The notes beneath the pieces were generated by a model. It had not been told where the DNA came from, searched no databases, and was given only the letters and a program-made list of their open reading frames with translations. From Bacteroidaceae bacterium (GTDB lineage: Bacteria; Bacteroidota; Bacteroidia; Bacteroidales; Bacteroidaceae), in the NCBI GenBank assembly GCA_017548225.1, contig JAFYMV010000095.1, positions 1-19,635 on the forward strand: a stretch of DNA of 19,635 nucleotides, given 5' to 3'. Position numbers and translations under genes: made by a program. This document shows, piece after piece, positions 7,441-14,127 of this stretch; positions within the stretch are counted from its first letter, which is position 1, and every line of letters starts with the position of its first letter.

Positions 7441-7485
7441 AGCTTGAATCGTTTTCAAGAATAAAAAACAAAGAATAATTTAGAT

Positions 7486-8571
7486 ATGGGAAAAATCATC
7501 CTTACCGGTGACCGCCCTACGGGTCGCCTCCATTTGGGACACTTTGTAGGCTCACTGCGTCGTCGTGTAGAGTTGCAGAATTCAGGACTCTTCGACAAGA
7601 TTTTCATCATGATTGCCGATGCACAGGCACTCACAGACAATGCCGACAACCCCGAGAAGATACGCCAGAATATCATTGAGGTAGCACTTGACTACCTTGC
7701 TTGCGGCATCGACCCCACAAAGAGTACCATCTTCATCCAATCACAAGTAGCTGAGCTGTGCGAGCTGGCTTTCTACTATATGAATCTCGTTACGGTGAGC
7801 CGCTTGCAGCGCAACCCGACCGTAAAGACCGAGATCCAGATGCGTAACTTTGAGACCAGCATCCCCGTAGGTTTCTTTACCTACCCCATCAGCCAGGCAT
7901 CAGACATCACCGCATTCCGCGCCACTACGGTACCCGCCGGTGAGGACCAGCAGCCGATGATCGAGCAAGCCCGCGAGATTGCACGCCGCTTCAACGGCAT
8001 CTATGGCGACACCCTCGTAGAGCCCGAGATATTGCTCCCCGATAATGCCGCATGCATGCGTCTGCCGGGCACCGACGGCAAGGCCAAGATGTCAAAGTCA
8101 TTGGGCAACTGCATCTACCTCTCTGATTCTTCGGAGGAGGTACGCAAGCGCGTGATGAGCATGTATACCGACCCCGACCATATCCGCGTAGAAGATCCGG
8201 GTAAGGTAGAGGGAAATACCGTATTCACCTACCTCGACGCCTTCTGCCAGCCCGAGCACTTCGCCAAGTACTGGCCCGACTATAGCAGCCTTGACGAACT
8301 GAAAGCACACTACATGCGTGGTGGATTGGGCGATGTGAAGGTAAAGAAATTCCTTTACGCCATCCTTGAAGAGTTGCTCACCCCTATCCGCGAGCGCCGC
8401 AAAGAGTGGGAGAAAGACATCCCCGCCGTGTTCGATATCCTGAAGCGCGGTAGCGAAGCTGCGCGCGCCGTAGCAGCCAACACATTGGCCGATGTACGCA
8501 GCGCCATGCGCATCAACTATTTCGATGATGCCGAGCTGATAGCCGAACAATCGCGCAAGTTTCAAGGTTAA
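7486..8571 (+). CDS. trpS: Tryptophanyl-tRNA synthetase
   Basis: Class I aminoacyl-tRNA synthetase that activates tryptophan with ATP and loads tRNA-Trp in the cytosol. The 361 residues are slightly longer than the usual 330-350. The HIGH-type signature is TGRLHLGHFVG at 12-22 and the KMSKS loop is at 201-205 in GKAKMSKSLGN. DAQALTDN (45-52) and AGEDQQPMIEQAREIARRFN (151-170) are the substrate-binding blocks typical of TrpRS as opposed to TyrRS. The ATG at 7486 follows an A-rich leader, normal in a lineage that seldom uses strong Shine-Dalgarno sites. It is the first gene of a long plus-strand run; coaX starts 26 bases after its stop. Confidence 0.97.
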   Translation: MGKIILTGDRPTGRLHLGHFVGSLRRRVELQNSGLFDKIFIMIADAQALTDNADNPEKIRQNIIEVALDYLACGIDPTKSTIFIQSQVAELCELAFYYMNLVTVSRLQRNPTVKTEIQMRNFETSIPVGFFTYPISQASDITAFRATTVPAGEDQQPMIEQAREIARRFNGIYGDTLVEPEILLPDNAACMRLPGTDGKAKMSKSLGNCIYLSDSSEEVRKRVMSMYTDPDHIRVEDPGKVEGNTVFTYLDAFCQPEHFAKYWPDYSSLDELKAHYMRGGLGDVKVKKFLYAILEELLTPIRERRKEWEKDIPAVFDILKRGSEAARAVAANTLADVRSAMRINYFDDAELIAEQSRKFQG

Positions 8572-8597
8572 TATACTTGAGACTCCGTAGGTAAAGC

Positions 8598-9335
8598 ATG
8601 AAGAATCTTATTGTCGATGTAGGCAACTCGTCAGCCAAGGTCGCATTGTTCGATGGGGGCACCCTCACCGAACAGTTGCGCGTATCTCACGAAGAGCTTC
8701 CCCTGACGCTGCGCACTTTGGCCGCAGCCCCCACCATCGGAGCGGCCATCATCTCTTCGGTGATACCGCTCAACGATGCTGTCGAGGAGGCTATACAAGC
8801 ATTCCCCTACCCTTGCTTGCGCATGTCAGCACAGCTCAAGATGCCCTTCGACATCGCTTATAAGACTCCCGCCACATTAGGCCCCGACCGCCTCGCCGCA
8901 GTAGCCGAAGCATGCATGCAGCAGCCCGGACGCGACCTCCTTGTCATCGACGCCGGCACTGCCATCACCTACGATATCGTAACCGCAGAAGGTACCTATC
9001 TCGGCGGCAACATATCACCCGGTATTGGCATGAGACTCAAAGCGCTTCACCACTTCACCGGCAAGCTCCCCCTCGTAGAGAAAGAGGGCAAGCGCATCGC
9101 AATCGGCAACACTACGGAGACAGCCATTAGAGAGGGCGTTTTGCAAGGCGTAGATAAAGAAATCGAAGGTTACATCCACGAATACACCACGAAACATCCA
9201 CATCTTTTGGTTTTTTTAACGGGCGGCGATGCTATTTTTTTGGATAATCGGGTAAAAAATTGCACCTTTGCGGACAATTTGCTCGTAATAAAAGGATTGA
9301 ACCGAATATTAACATTGAACAATGAAAATATTTAA
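8598..9335 (+). CDS. coaX: Type III pantothenate kinase
   Basis: Phosphorylates pantothenate, the first step of coenzyme A synthesis. CoaX enzymes use an ASKHA (actin-like) fold. The 245 residues are of normal length. Nucleotide loop DVGNSSAKVALFD is at 7-19, the pantothenate-binding TPATLGPDR at 90-98, DAGTAITYD with the catalytic Asp118 at 118-126, and GGNISPG at 136-142. The final 40 codons are markedly more T/A-rich than the rest, and that part contains a promoter-like site for the next gene, which overlaps this one by 14 bases. Confidence 0.96.
   Translation: MKNLIVDVGNSSAKVALFDGGTLTEQLRVSHEELPLTLRTLAAAPTIGAAIISSVIPLNDAVEEAIQAFPYPCLRMSAQLKMPFDIAYKTPATLGPDRLAAVAEACMQQPGRDLLVIDAGTAITYDIVTAEGTYLGGNISPGIGMRLKALHHFTGKLPLVEKEGKRIAIGNTTETAIREGVLQGVDKEIEGYIHEYTTKHPHLLVFLTGGDAIFLDNRVKNCTFADNLLVIKGLNRILTLNNENI
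9239..9270 (+). promoter_or_regulatory. Possible internal promoter in coaX 3' end
   Basis: TTTG (9239-9242), 20 bases, CACCTTTG (9263-9270) approximates TTTG / TAnnTTTG with C for the first T. It lies 51 bases before the ATG of the outer-membrane gene at 9322, inside a locally T/A-rich stretch of coaX. The deviation at the most conserved T keeps this tentative. Confidence 0.4.
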
Positions 9336-10563
9336 GGCACTGCTCTTGTCAGCTATTACCCTGCTTGCCGTTCCCGTATGTGCGGAGAATGGCATGAACT
9401 CACCCTATACCCGATACGGGTTCGGTCAGTTATGCGGTATGGAGACTGGCACAAGCAAGAGCATGGGCGGCACAGGTATCGGTGTGCGCAACAGCAACCA
9501 GATCAACATGCTCAACCCCGCATCCTATGCGGCGATCGACACGCTCACCTTCCTCTTGGATATAGGCGCCAGCTTGAGCAACACCAATATTGCCGAGAAC
9601 GGCGTGAAGCTGAACGCCCGCAACACCACATTCGACTATCTCGCCATGCAGTTCCGCCTATTGCCCCGTTTGGGCTTCACATTGGGTATGATGCCCTACT
9701 CAAACATCGGCTACAAATTTGGCGGCACCGAGACCATATACGATGACGAAGACGGTAAGGTAACATCCACCAACACCTATTCCGGCGAAGGCGGCCTGCA
9801 CCAGGTTACTGCCGGTTTGGGCTACTCACCCTTCAAGGGTTTGTCAGTGGGAGCCAATTTCTCATACATCTATGGTGAGATGTACCACTATATATATAAT
9901 CAGTATAGTGATGCCAATATCACCAAGCGTACCAAGCTATATATGGCTGACATCACCACCTATAACCTCAACTTCGGTTTGCAGTACCAGGCCAACATCG
10001 GCAAGAGCCGACTCACCTTTGGCGCCACCTACCGTCCCGGAGCCAACATCGACGACGAGGCATATGTCATTGAGACCATATCGGTCAGCGACACCATTGG
10101 CCGTTACCACATGGCACTCCCCACCGAGTATGGCGCCGGAGTATCATACACCTACGACAATCGCCTGACCATTGCTGCTGACTATAGCATACAACAATAC
10201 AGTACCGTAGAGTTTTTTGGAGCCAAAGGCTGCGACCGCACCCGCGCTTCGTTGGGTGTCGAGTACATCCCCGAGCTCCTCACCCGTAAGTTGCTGCGCC
10301 GCACCCGCTATCGTGCCGGTCTCCATTATGCCACCGCACACTACACGATTGACGGCAAGCAAGGCCCCACCGAATATGGAGCCATTGTAGGTGTCGGACT
10401 CCCCATCATGAACGGTTGGAATGGAAAGAGCATCGTCAACATCTCTGCCCAAGCCGTCCACACCCGCCCCAATGCACCGGGCATGATCACCGAGAACTCG
10501 CTGCGTCTGAATATCGGACTCTCGTTCAACGAGACCTGGTTCAACAAATGGAAGGTACAGTAA
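9322..10563 (+). CDS. Outer-membrane beta-barrel protein, FadL/PorV-like
   Basis: 413 residues with a signal peptide (hydrophobic core LLLSAITLLAVPVCA, likely cut near residue 21). The mature start NSPYTRYGFGQL, then MGGTGIGVRNSNQINMLNPASYAAID, has the glycine-rich and NPAS motifs seen in FadL/OmpP1 and PorV-type barrels. The rest alternates amphipathic strands rich in aromatic and Gly residues (LGFTLGMMPYSNIGYKFG, LSVGANFSYIYGEMYHYIYNQ). It lacks a C-terminal aromatic end. It is expected in the outer membrane; substrate unknown. The start overlaps coaX by 14 bases, and the placement between coaX and the TPR/lptC genes suggests a role in envelope upkeep, but this is inference only. Confidence 0.8.
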   Translation: MKIFKALLLSAITLLAVPVCAENGMNSPYTRYGFGQLCGMETGTSKSMGGTGIGVRNSNQINMLNPASYAAIDTLTFLLDIGASLSNTNIAENGVKLNARNTTFDYLAMQFRLLPRLGFTLGMMPYSNIGYKFGGTETIYDDEDGKVTSTNTYSGEGGLHQVTAGLGYSPFKGLSVGANFSYIYGEMYHYIYNQYSDANITKRTKLYMADITTYNLNFGLQYQANIGKSRLTFGATYRPGANIDDEAYVIETISVSDTIGRYHMALPTEYGAGVSYTYDNRLTIAADYSIQQYSTVEFFGAKGCDRTRASLGVEYIPELLTRKLLRRTRYRAGLHYATAHYTIDGKQGPTEYGAIVGVGLPIMNGWNGKSIVNISAQAVHTRPNAPGMITENSLRLNIGLSFNETWFNKWKVQ

Positions 10564-10664
10564 GGGTAAGAAAAGGAAAAAAGATAAGATATTAAACTTT
10601 TAAGGACTGAACGAGTCTACATTACAAAAGGATTAAGGATAATAACTAAATACACAGAACAACT

Positions 10665-12032
10665 ATGAGATTAAAAGCACTTATTGCATTGTTTGCATTG
10701 ACCGCTTCTGCCGCAATGGCGCAGAAGGGCGTAGAGGACGGCTCGCGTTTCGGACACGGCCAGGACAGTATCGACTGCCTCAACAACATCAGCCTCTACA
10801 GCGAGAATCTTAAGACAAAGAACTATGCCGATGCCTACACCTACTGGCAGAAGGTATTTGCCGATGCTCCCGTATCGCGCCACAGCCTCTACACCGACGG
10901 TGTTACCATCCTCAAGAGCCTCATCGTAGGCACAAAGGTCCTTGAAGAGCGTAAGGCATATGCCGACGAGATGATGAAGGTATACGACCAGCAGCTCCAG
11001 TACCTCGACAAACTCAACATGTTGAGAAAGACCCCTTGGACCGAGTACTATGTAAAGGGCGAGAAGGCACACAACTACCTCACCTACTACCCCAAGATGG
11101 ACAACAACCTTGCCTACGACATGCTCCGCGAGGTTATCGAGACAGCCAAGGACAAGAACCAGTACTACATCATCGGCGATTACATGAAGGTATCATTGGC
11201 CAAGTTCAAGGCCGACGAGACCCACCGCGAGCAGTTCATCCAGGACTACCTCGTATCTGCCGAGTACATCGCTTCAATTGCCGAAAAGGCACAAAACATG
11301 AGCAACCCCAACCCCAAGCTCATCGAGGCAGTTATCAAGATCAAGGATAATGTAGACGGTTACTTCATCAACAGCGGTGCTGCCGAGTGCAGCCAGCTCG
11401 AGGCCATCTATGCTCCCAAGGTTGAGGAGAACAAGGACAACCTTGAATATCTCCGTAAGGTAGTATCTGTAATGGCTATGCTCAACTGCAACGAGTCAGA
11501 GGTTTACTACACCGCATCAGAGTATGCCCACCACATTGCACCTACTGCAGCCACTGCAGCCGGATGCGCTTACAGCTACCTCAAGCGCGGCGACTTGGGC
11601 AAATCTATCGAGTATTTTGACCAAGCCATCGAGCTCGACACCGTAGCAGAGAGCAAGGCCGAGTATTGTTACAAGGCTGCCGTAGTCCTCAACTCTGACC
11701 GTCAGCTCAGCAAGGCAAAGAGCTATATCACCAAGGCTATCAGCCTCAATGGAAACAAGGGTGCTTACCACATCCTCCTTGCCAACATCTACGCTGCTGC
11801 TCCCAAGTGGAATGACGAGCCCCTCCTTGACAAGTGCAAGTACTTCGTGGTGCTCGACCGTCTCTACCAGGCAAAGCGTGTCGATGAGACCGTAGCTGAG
11901 GAGGCCAACAAGATGATTGCCGCATACTCAACCCACACACCTACCATCCAAGACCTCTTCATGCTTGGTAAGAAGGAGGGCGACAAGGTACATGTAGGCG
12001 GTCTCATCAACGAAACTACCACTATCCGTTAA
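10665..12032 (+). CDS. Secreted tetratricopeptide-repeat protein
   Basis: 455 residues with a clear signal peptide (MRLKALIALFALTASAAMA, cut before QKG). The central part is helical and charged. The C-terminal third holds recognisable TPR units, for example AAGCAYSYLKRGDLGKSIEYFDQAIELD, AEYCYKAAVVLNSDRQLSKAKSYITKAISLN and GAYHILLANIYAAA. No lipobox is present, so a soluble periplasmic protein that binds partner proteins is likely. A TPR protein between an outer-membrane barrel and lptC suggests scaffolding in the envelope, but no named family is recognised. It starts 101 bases after the barrel gene, with no clear promoter in the gap, and lptC follows after 34 bases. Codon use is strongly biased toward C-ending codons, as in well-expressed genes. 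Confidence 0.8.
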   Translation: MRLKALIALFALTASAAMAQKGVEDGSRFGHGQDSIDCLNNISLYSENLKTKNYADAYTYWQKVFADAPVSRHSLYTDGVTILKSLIVGTKVLEERKAYADEMMKVYDQQLQYLDKLNMLRKTPWTEYYVKGEKAHNYLTYYPKMDNNLAYDMLREVIETAKDKNQYYIIGDYMKVSLAKFKADETHREQFIQDYLVSAEYIASIAEKAQNMSNPNPKLIEAVIKIKDNVDGYFINSGAAECSQLEAIYAPKVEENKDNLEYLRKVVSVMAMLNCNESEVYYTASEYAHHIAPTAATAAGCAYSYLKRGDLGKSIEYFDQAIELDTVAESKAEYCYKAAVVLNSDRQLSKAKSYITKAISLNGNKGAYHILLANIYAAAPKWNDEPLLDKCKYFVVLDRLYQAKRVDETVAEEANKMIAAYSTHTPTIQDLFMLGKKEGDKVHVGGLINETTTIR

Positions 12033-12066
12033 TAGCGTGGAGCCTTATACGCGCCAGCGACATACA

Positions 12067-12705
12067 ATGAACAATGGCATAACAATCGTCTTTACGACGG
12101 TTGTTATGCTATTTCTACTATCGGCATGTACGGGCAAGAAAAAGCCCATGACCGACGCCATTACCAACCGCGACTCGGTGCCCATCATGGTTACCCGCGA
12201 TGTATCCACCTATGTCAGCGACTCGGGCGTGGTGCGCTATAAGATTATCACCGAGGAGTGGAAAGTCTTTGATCGTCTCGACCCCTCACGCTGGACATTC
12301 GAGAAGGGCATCTACTTGGAGAAGTTTGACAACAAACTCTCCATCGAAGCCGTCATCACTGCCGACACCGCCTACTACTACGACAAGAAAGAGTTGTGGG
12401 AACTTCGCGGCAATGTTCACATTGAGAACGAGCAGGATGAGCAATTTGACACCCAATTGCTCTTTTGGGACCAAAAAGCCAAGCGTGTATATTCCGACCA
12501 ATACATCCGTATACGCCAGCAGAAGCGCGTCATCACAGGTACCGGTTTTACCTCCAATCAGGAACTTACCAACTACACCATCAAGCAGACCCAAGGCATC
12601 TTCCCCATCAAAGAGTCAACAGACAACAGACAACAGTCAACAGACGCTCTCACCCCTCAGCCTATAACCCCTCAGCCTATAACCCCCGTCATCGTTAATC
12701 GTTAA
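12067..12705 (+). CDS. lptC: LPS export protein LptC, predicted lipoprotein
   Basis: Periplasmic bridge component that receives lipopolysaccharide from LptB2FG and passes it to LptA. With the ATG at 12067 the product has 212 residues and a lipobox LLSAC with Cys21 as the lipidation site, so it would be anchored by lipid, not by the single helix of E. coli LptC. The core (residues 30-185) is strand-rich with VITADTAYYYDKKELWELRGNVHIEN and WDQKAKRVYSDQYIRIRQQKRVITGTGF, typical of LptC/OstA jelly-roll proteins. A GTG at 12037 would add ten residues before the signal and is rejected because it places polar residues ahead of it. The last 30 residues are low-complexity (QQSTDALTPQPITPQPITP) and are encoded by tandem micro-repeats, so the natural C terminus has probably been extended. 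Confidence 0.88.
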   Translation: MNNGITIVFTTVVMLFLLSACTGKKKPMTDAITNRDSVPIMVTRDVSTYVSDSGVVRYKIITEEWKVFDRLDPSRWTFEKGIYLEKFDNKLSIEAVITADTAYYYDKKELWELRGNVHIENEQDEQFDTQLLFWDQKAKRVYSDQYIRIRQQKRVITGTGFTSNQELTNYTIKQTQGIFPIKESTDNRQQSTDALTPQPITPQPITPVIVNR

Positions 12706-12746
12706 TCGTTCATCGAGAAAACTCATAACTCATAATTCACAACTCC
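12613..12746. repeat. Cluster of four micro-repeat arrays at the lptC 3' end
   Basis: Four different short arrays lie one after another: AACAGAC/AACAGTC type units (12613-12645); a 15-base unit CCCCTCAGCCTATAA present twice (12653-12682, followed by CCCC); ATCGTTA units (12690-12714); and AACTCATA/AATTCACA type units (12720-12745). They span the last 30 codons of lptC, its stop codon (within the third array) and the gap to the next ATG at 12751. There is no spacer variation or dyad as in CRISPR. Confidence 0.75.
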
Positions 12747-12750
12747 CCCA

Positions 12751-14013
12751 ATGTCCCCTACCGCCCTTTTCCTTCTTATTGCTATGATATTCTCCGCCTT
12801 CTTTTCAGGTATGGAGATTGCTTTTGTCTCATCCAGCAAATTGCGTTTCGAGGTCGACAAGAGCAACCGTAGCCTTTCGGGCAAGCTATTGTCAGTATTC
12901 TACGACAACCCCAACAACTACATCTCCACCATGCTCGTGGGCAACAATATCGCCCTTGTCGTGTATGGTATCATGATGTCCCGTATCATCGACGGCTTCC
13001 TCATAGCCCATATCACCGACAACCCCGCACTGCTGTTGCTCGTTGACACCGTCGTATCTACGCTCATCATTCTGGTCGTGGGCGAATTCCTTCCCAAGAC
13101 CATCTTCAAGATAAATCCCAATGCCACGCTTCGCTTCTTCGCGCTGCCTACCATTCTCATCTACTATGTTCTCTACCCCTTCTCGCAGTTTGCCACCGCC
13201 TGTGCTCGTGGCATCATGCGTTTGTTTGGCATCAAGCTCAACAAGGAGAACTCCACCAAAGCCTTCACCAAGATGGACCTTGACTACTTCATCCAATCGA
13301 GCATCCGCCAGGGCAATGGAGCCGAAGAGGTAGATACCGAGGTAAAGATATTTCAGAATGCGCTCGACTTTTCCAACCTCCGCATCCGCGACTGCATGGT
13401 GCACCGCACCGAGATAGAGGCTGTTGACAAGACCGCTTCACTCGAAGAGCTCATGCGCGTATTTGTCGAGACCGGCTACTCCAAGATTATCGTCTACGAA
13501 GACACCATCGACAATATCATCGGCTACATACACTCCTCCGAGATGTTCAAGAACGCTGCCTCATGGCAAGAGCACATCTGCAAGATGCCCTTCGTTCCCG
13601 AGAGCATGCAAGCCCAGAAGCTCATGGAACAGTTCCTGCAGCAGAAGAAATCCCTTGCCGTCGTGGTCGACGAGTATGGCGGCACTGCCGGCATCATCTC
13701 CCTTGAGGACATTGTAGAGGAGCTCTTCGGAGAGATTGAAGACGAGCACGATATCGACGACTACATTGCCAAGCGCAACGACGACGGTAGCTACCTTCTC
13801 TCGGCTCGCCTTGAGATAGAGCGTGTCAACGAGATGTTCGGCCTCCACCTCCCCATAGCCGATGAGTATCAGACCCTTGCCGGCTTCATTCTCTACCGCT
13901 ACAAGAACTTCCCCAAGATGCACGAGGTGATACAGATAGATCGTTTCCGATTCAAGATTATGAAGGTCGAGAGCAACAAAATCGAGCTTGTAACCCTTAA
14001 AATTGAGGAATAA
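12751..14013 (+). CDS. CNNM/CBS-domain membrane protein, HlyC/CorC family (GldE-like)
   Basis: 420-residue inner-membrane protein. The N-terminal DUF21/CNNM domain has about four hydrophobic segments (LFLLIAMIFSAFFSGMEIAF, YISTMLVGNNIALVVYGIM, LLLLVDTVVSTLIILVVGEFLPKT, FALPTILIYYVLYPF). A pair of CBS domains covers about 205-325 (RDCMVHRTEIEAVD, YSKIIVYEDTIDNIIGYIHSSEM, SLAVVVDEYGGTAGIISLEDIVEELFGEIEDEHD) and a CorC/HlyC C-terminal domain covers 335-415. Related proteins move Mg2+ or Na+ or sense nucleotides; in gliding Bacteroidota a homologue is called GldE, but motility cannot be inferred here. It starts 45 bases after lptC, behind the micro-repeat cluster, and the start lies immediately before the first membrane helix. 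Confidence 0.88.
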   Translation: MSPTALFLLIAMIFSAFFSGMEIAFVSSSKLRFEVDKSNRSLSGKLLSVFYDNPNNYISTMLVGNNIALVVYGIMMSRIIDGFLIAHITDNPALLLLVDTVVSTLIILVVGEFLPKTIFKINPNATLRFFALPTILIYYVLYPFSQFATACARGIMRLFGIKLNKENSTKAFTKMDLDYFIQSSIRQGNGAEEVDTEVKIFQNALDFSNLRIRDCMVHRTEIEAVDKTASLEELMRVFVETGYSKIIVYEDTIDNIIGYIHSSEMFKNAASWQEHICKMPFVPESMQAQKLMEQFLQQKKSLAVVVDEYGGTAGIISLEDIVEELFGEIEDEHDIDDYIAKRNDDGSYLLSARLEIERVNEMFGLHLPIADEYQTLAGFILYRYKNFPKMHEVIQIDRFRFKIMKVESNKIELVTLKIEE

Positions 14014-14068
14014 TCTATTTTTGCACCTTTTTTTGCGTCATTCTTTATGCAATTAAATCTTTTTTTCG

Positions 14069-14076
14069 TACTTTCG
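14069..14076 (+). promoter_or_regulatory. Possible -7 element for the ppiD-like gene
   Basis: TACTTTCG resembles TAnnTTTG with one change, the same variant used by the better-supported mraY promoter. No good TTTG lies 19-21 bases upstream; the region is T-rich. The leader to the ATG at 14128 would be about 45 bases. Tentative. Confidence 0.42.
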
Positions 14077-14127
14077 TGCGCTAAATTCGTATTTACGACA
14101 ACATAAAAACTAAAAAATACACAAAAA

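Larger units (their letters stand above)
7109..7485. other. Intergenic region between START-like gene and trpS
   Basis: Divergent upstream regions. Besides the START-like promoter and the right inverted-repeat arm with the trpS promoter, about 180 bases (7160-7339) hold no supported gene. A weak AT-rich fold-back AAACAAA-CTTAAC-TTTGTTT lies at 7247-7266, and CTTGAA-TCGTT-TTCAAG (7443-7459) lies in the predicted trpS leader; neither has a clear role. Confidence 0.7.

Noticed and set aside
12037..12066. GTG start extending LptC by ten residues
   Set aside because: It would put MEPYTRQRHT ahead of an otherwise normal lipoprotein signal; ATG at 12067 gives a proper signal with LLSAC.
12613..12746. 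CRISPR-like array at the lptC end
   Set aside because: Units are 7-15 bases, contiguous, different from one array to the next, without unique spacers, and no cas genes are nearby.
12892..13404. Minus-strand open frame of 170 codons opposite the CNNM/CBS gene
   Set aside because: Low-complexity His/Val/Gly/Asp-rich product typical of the complement of a codon-biased gene; no start signal.
14016..14023. TATTTTTG right after the CNNM/CBS gene as promoter for the ppiD-like gene
   Set aside because: The -7 match is full but the upstream element is missing; it remains an alternative to the site at 14069 and was not listed as a feature.
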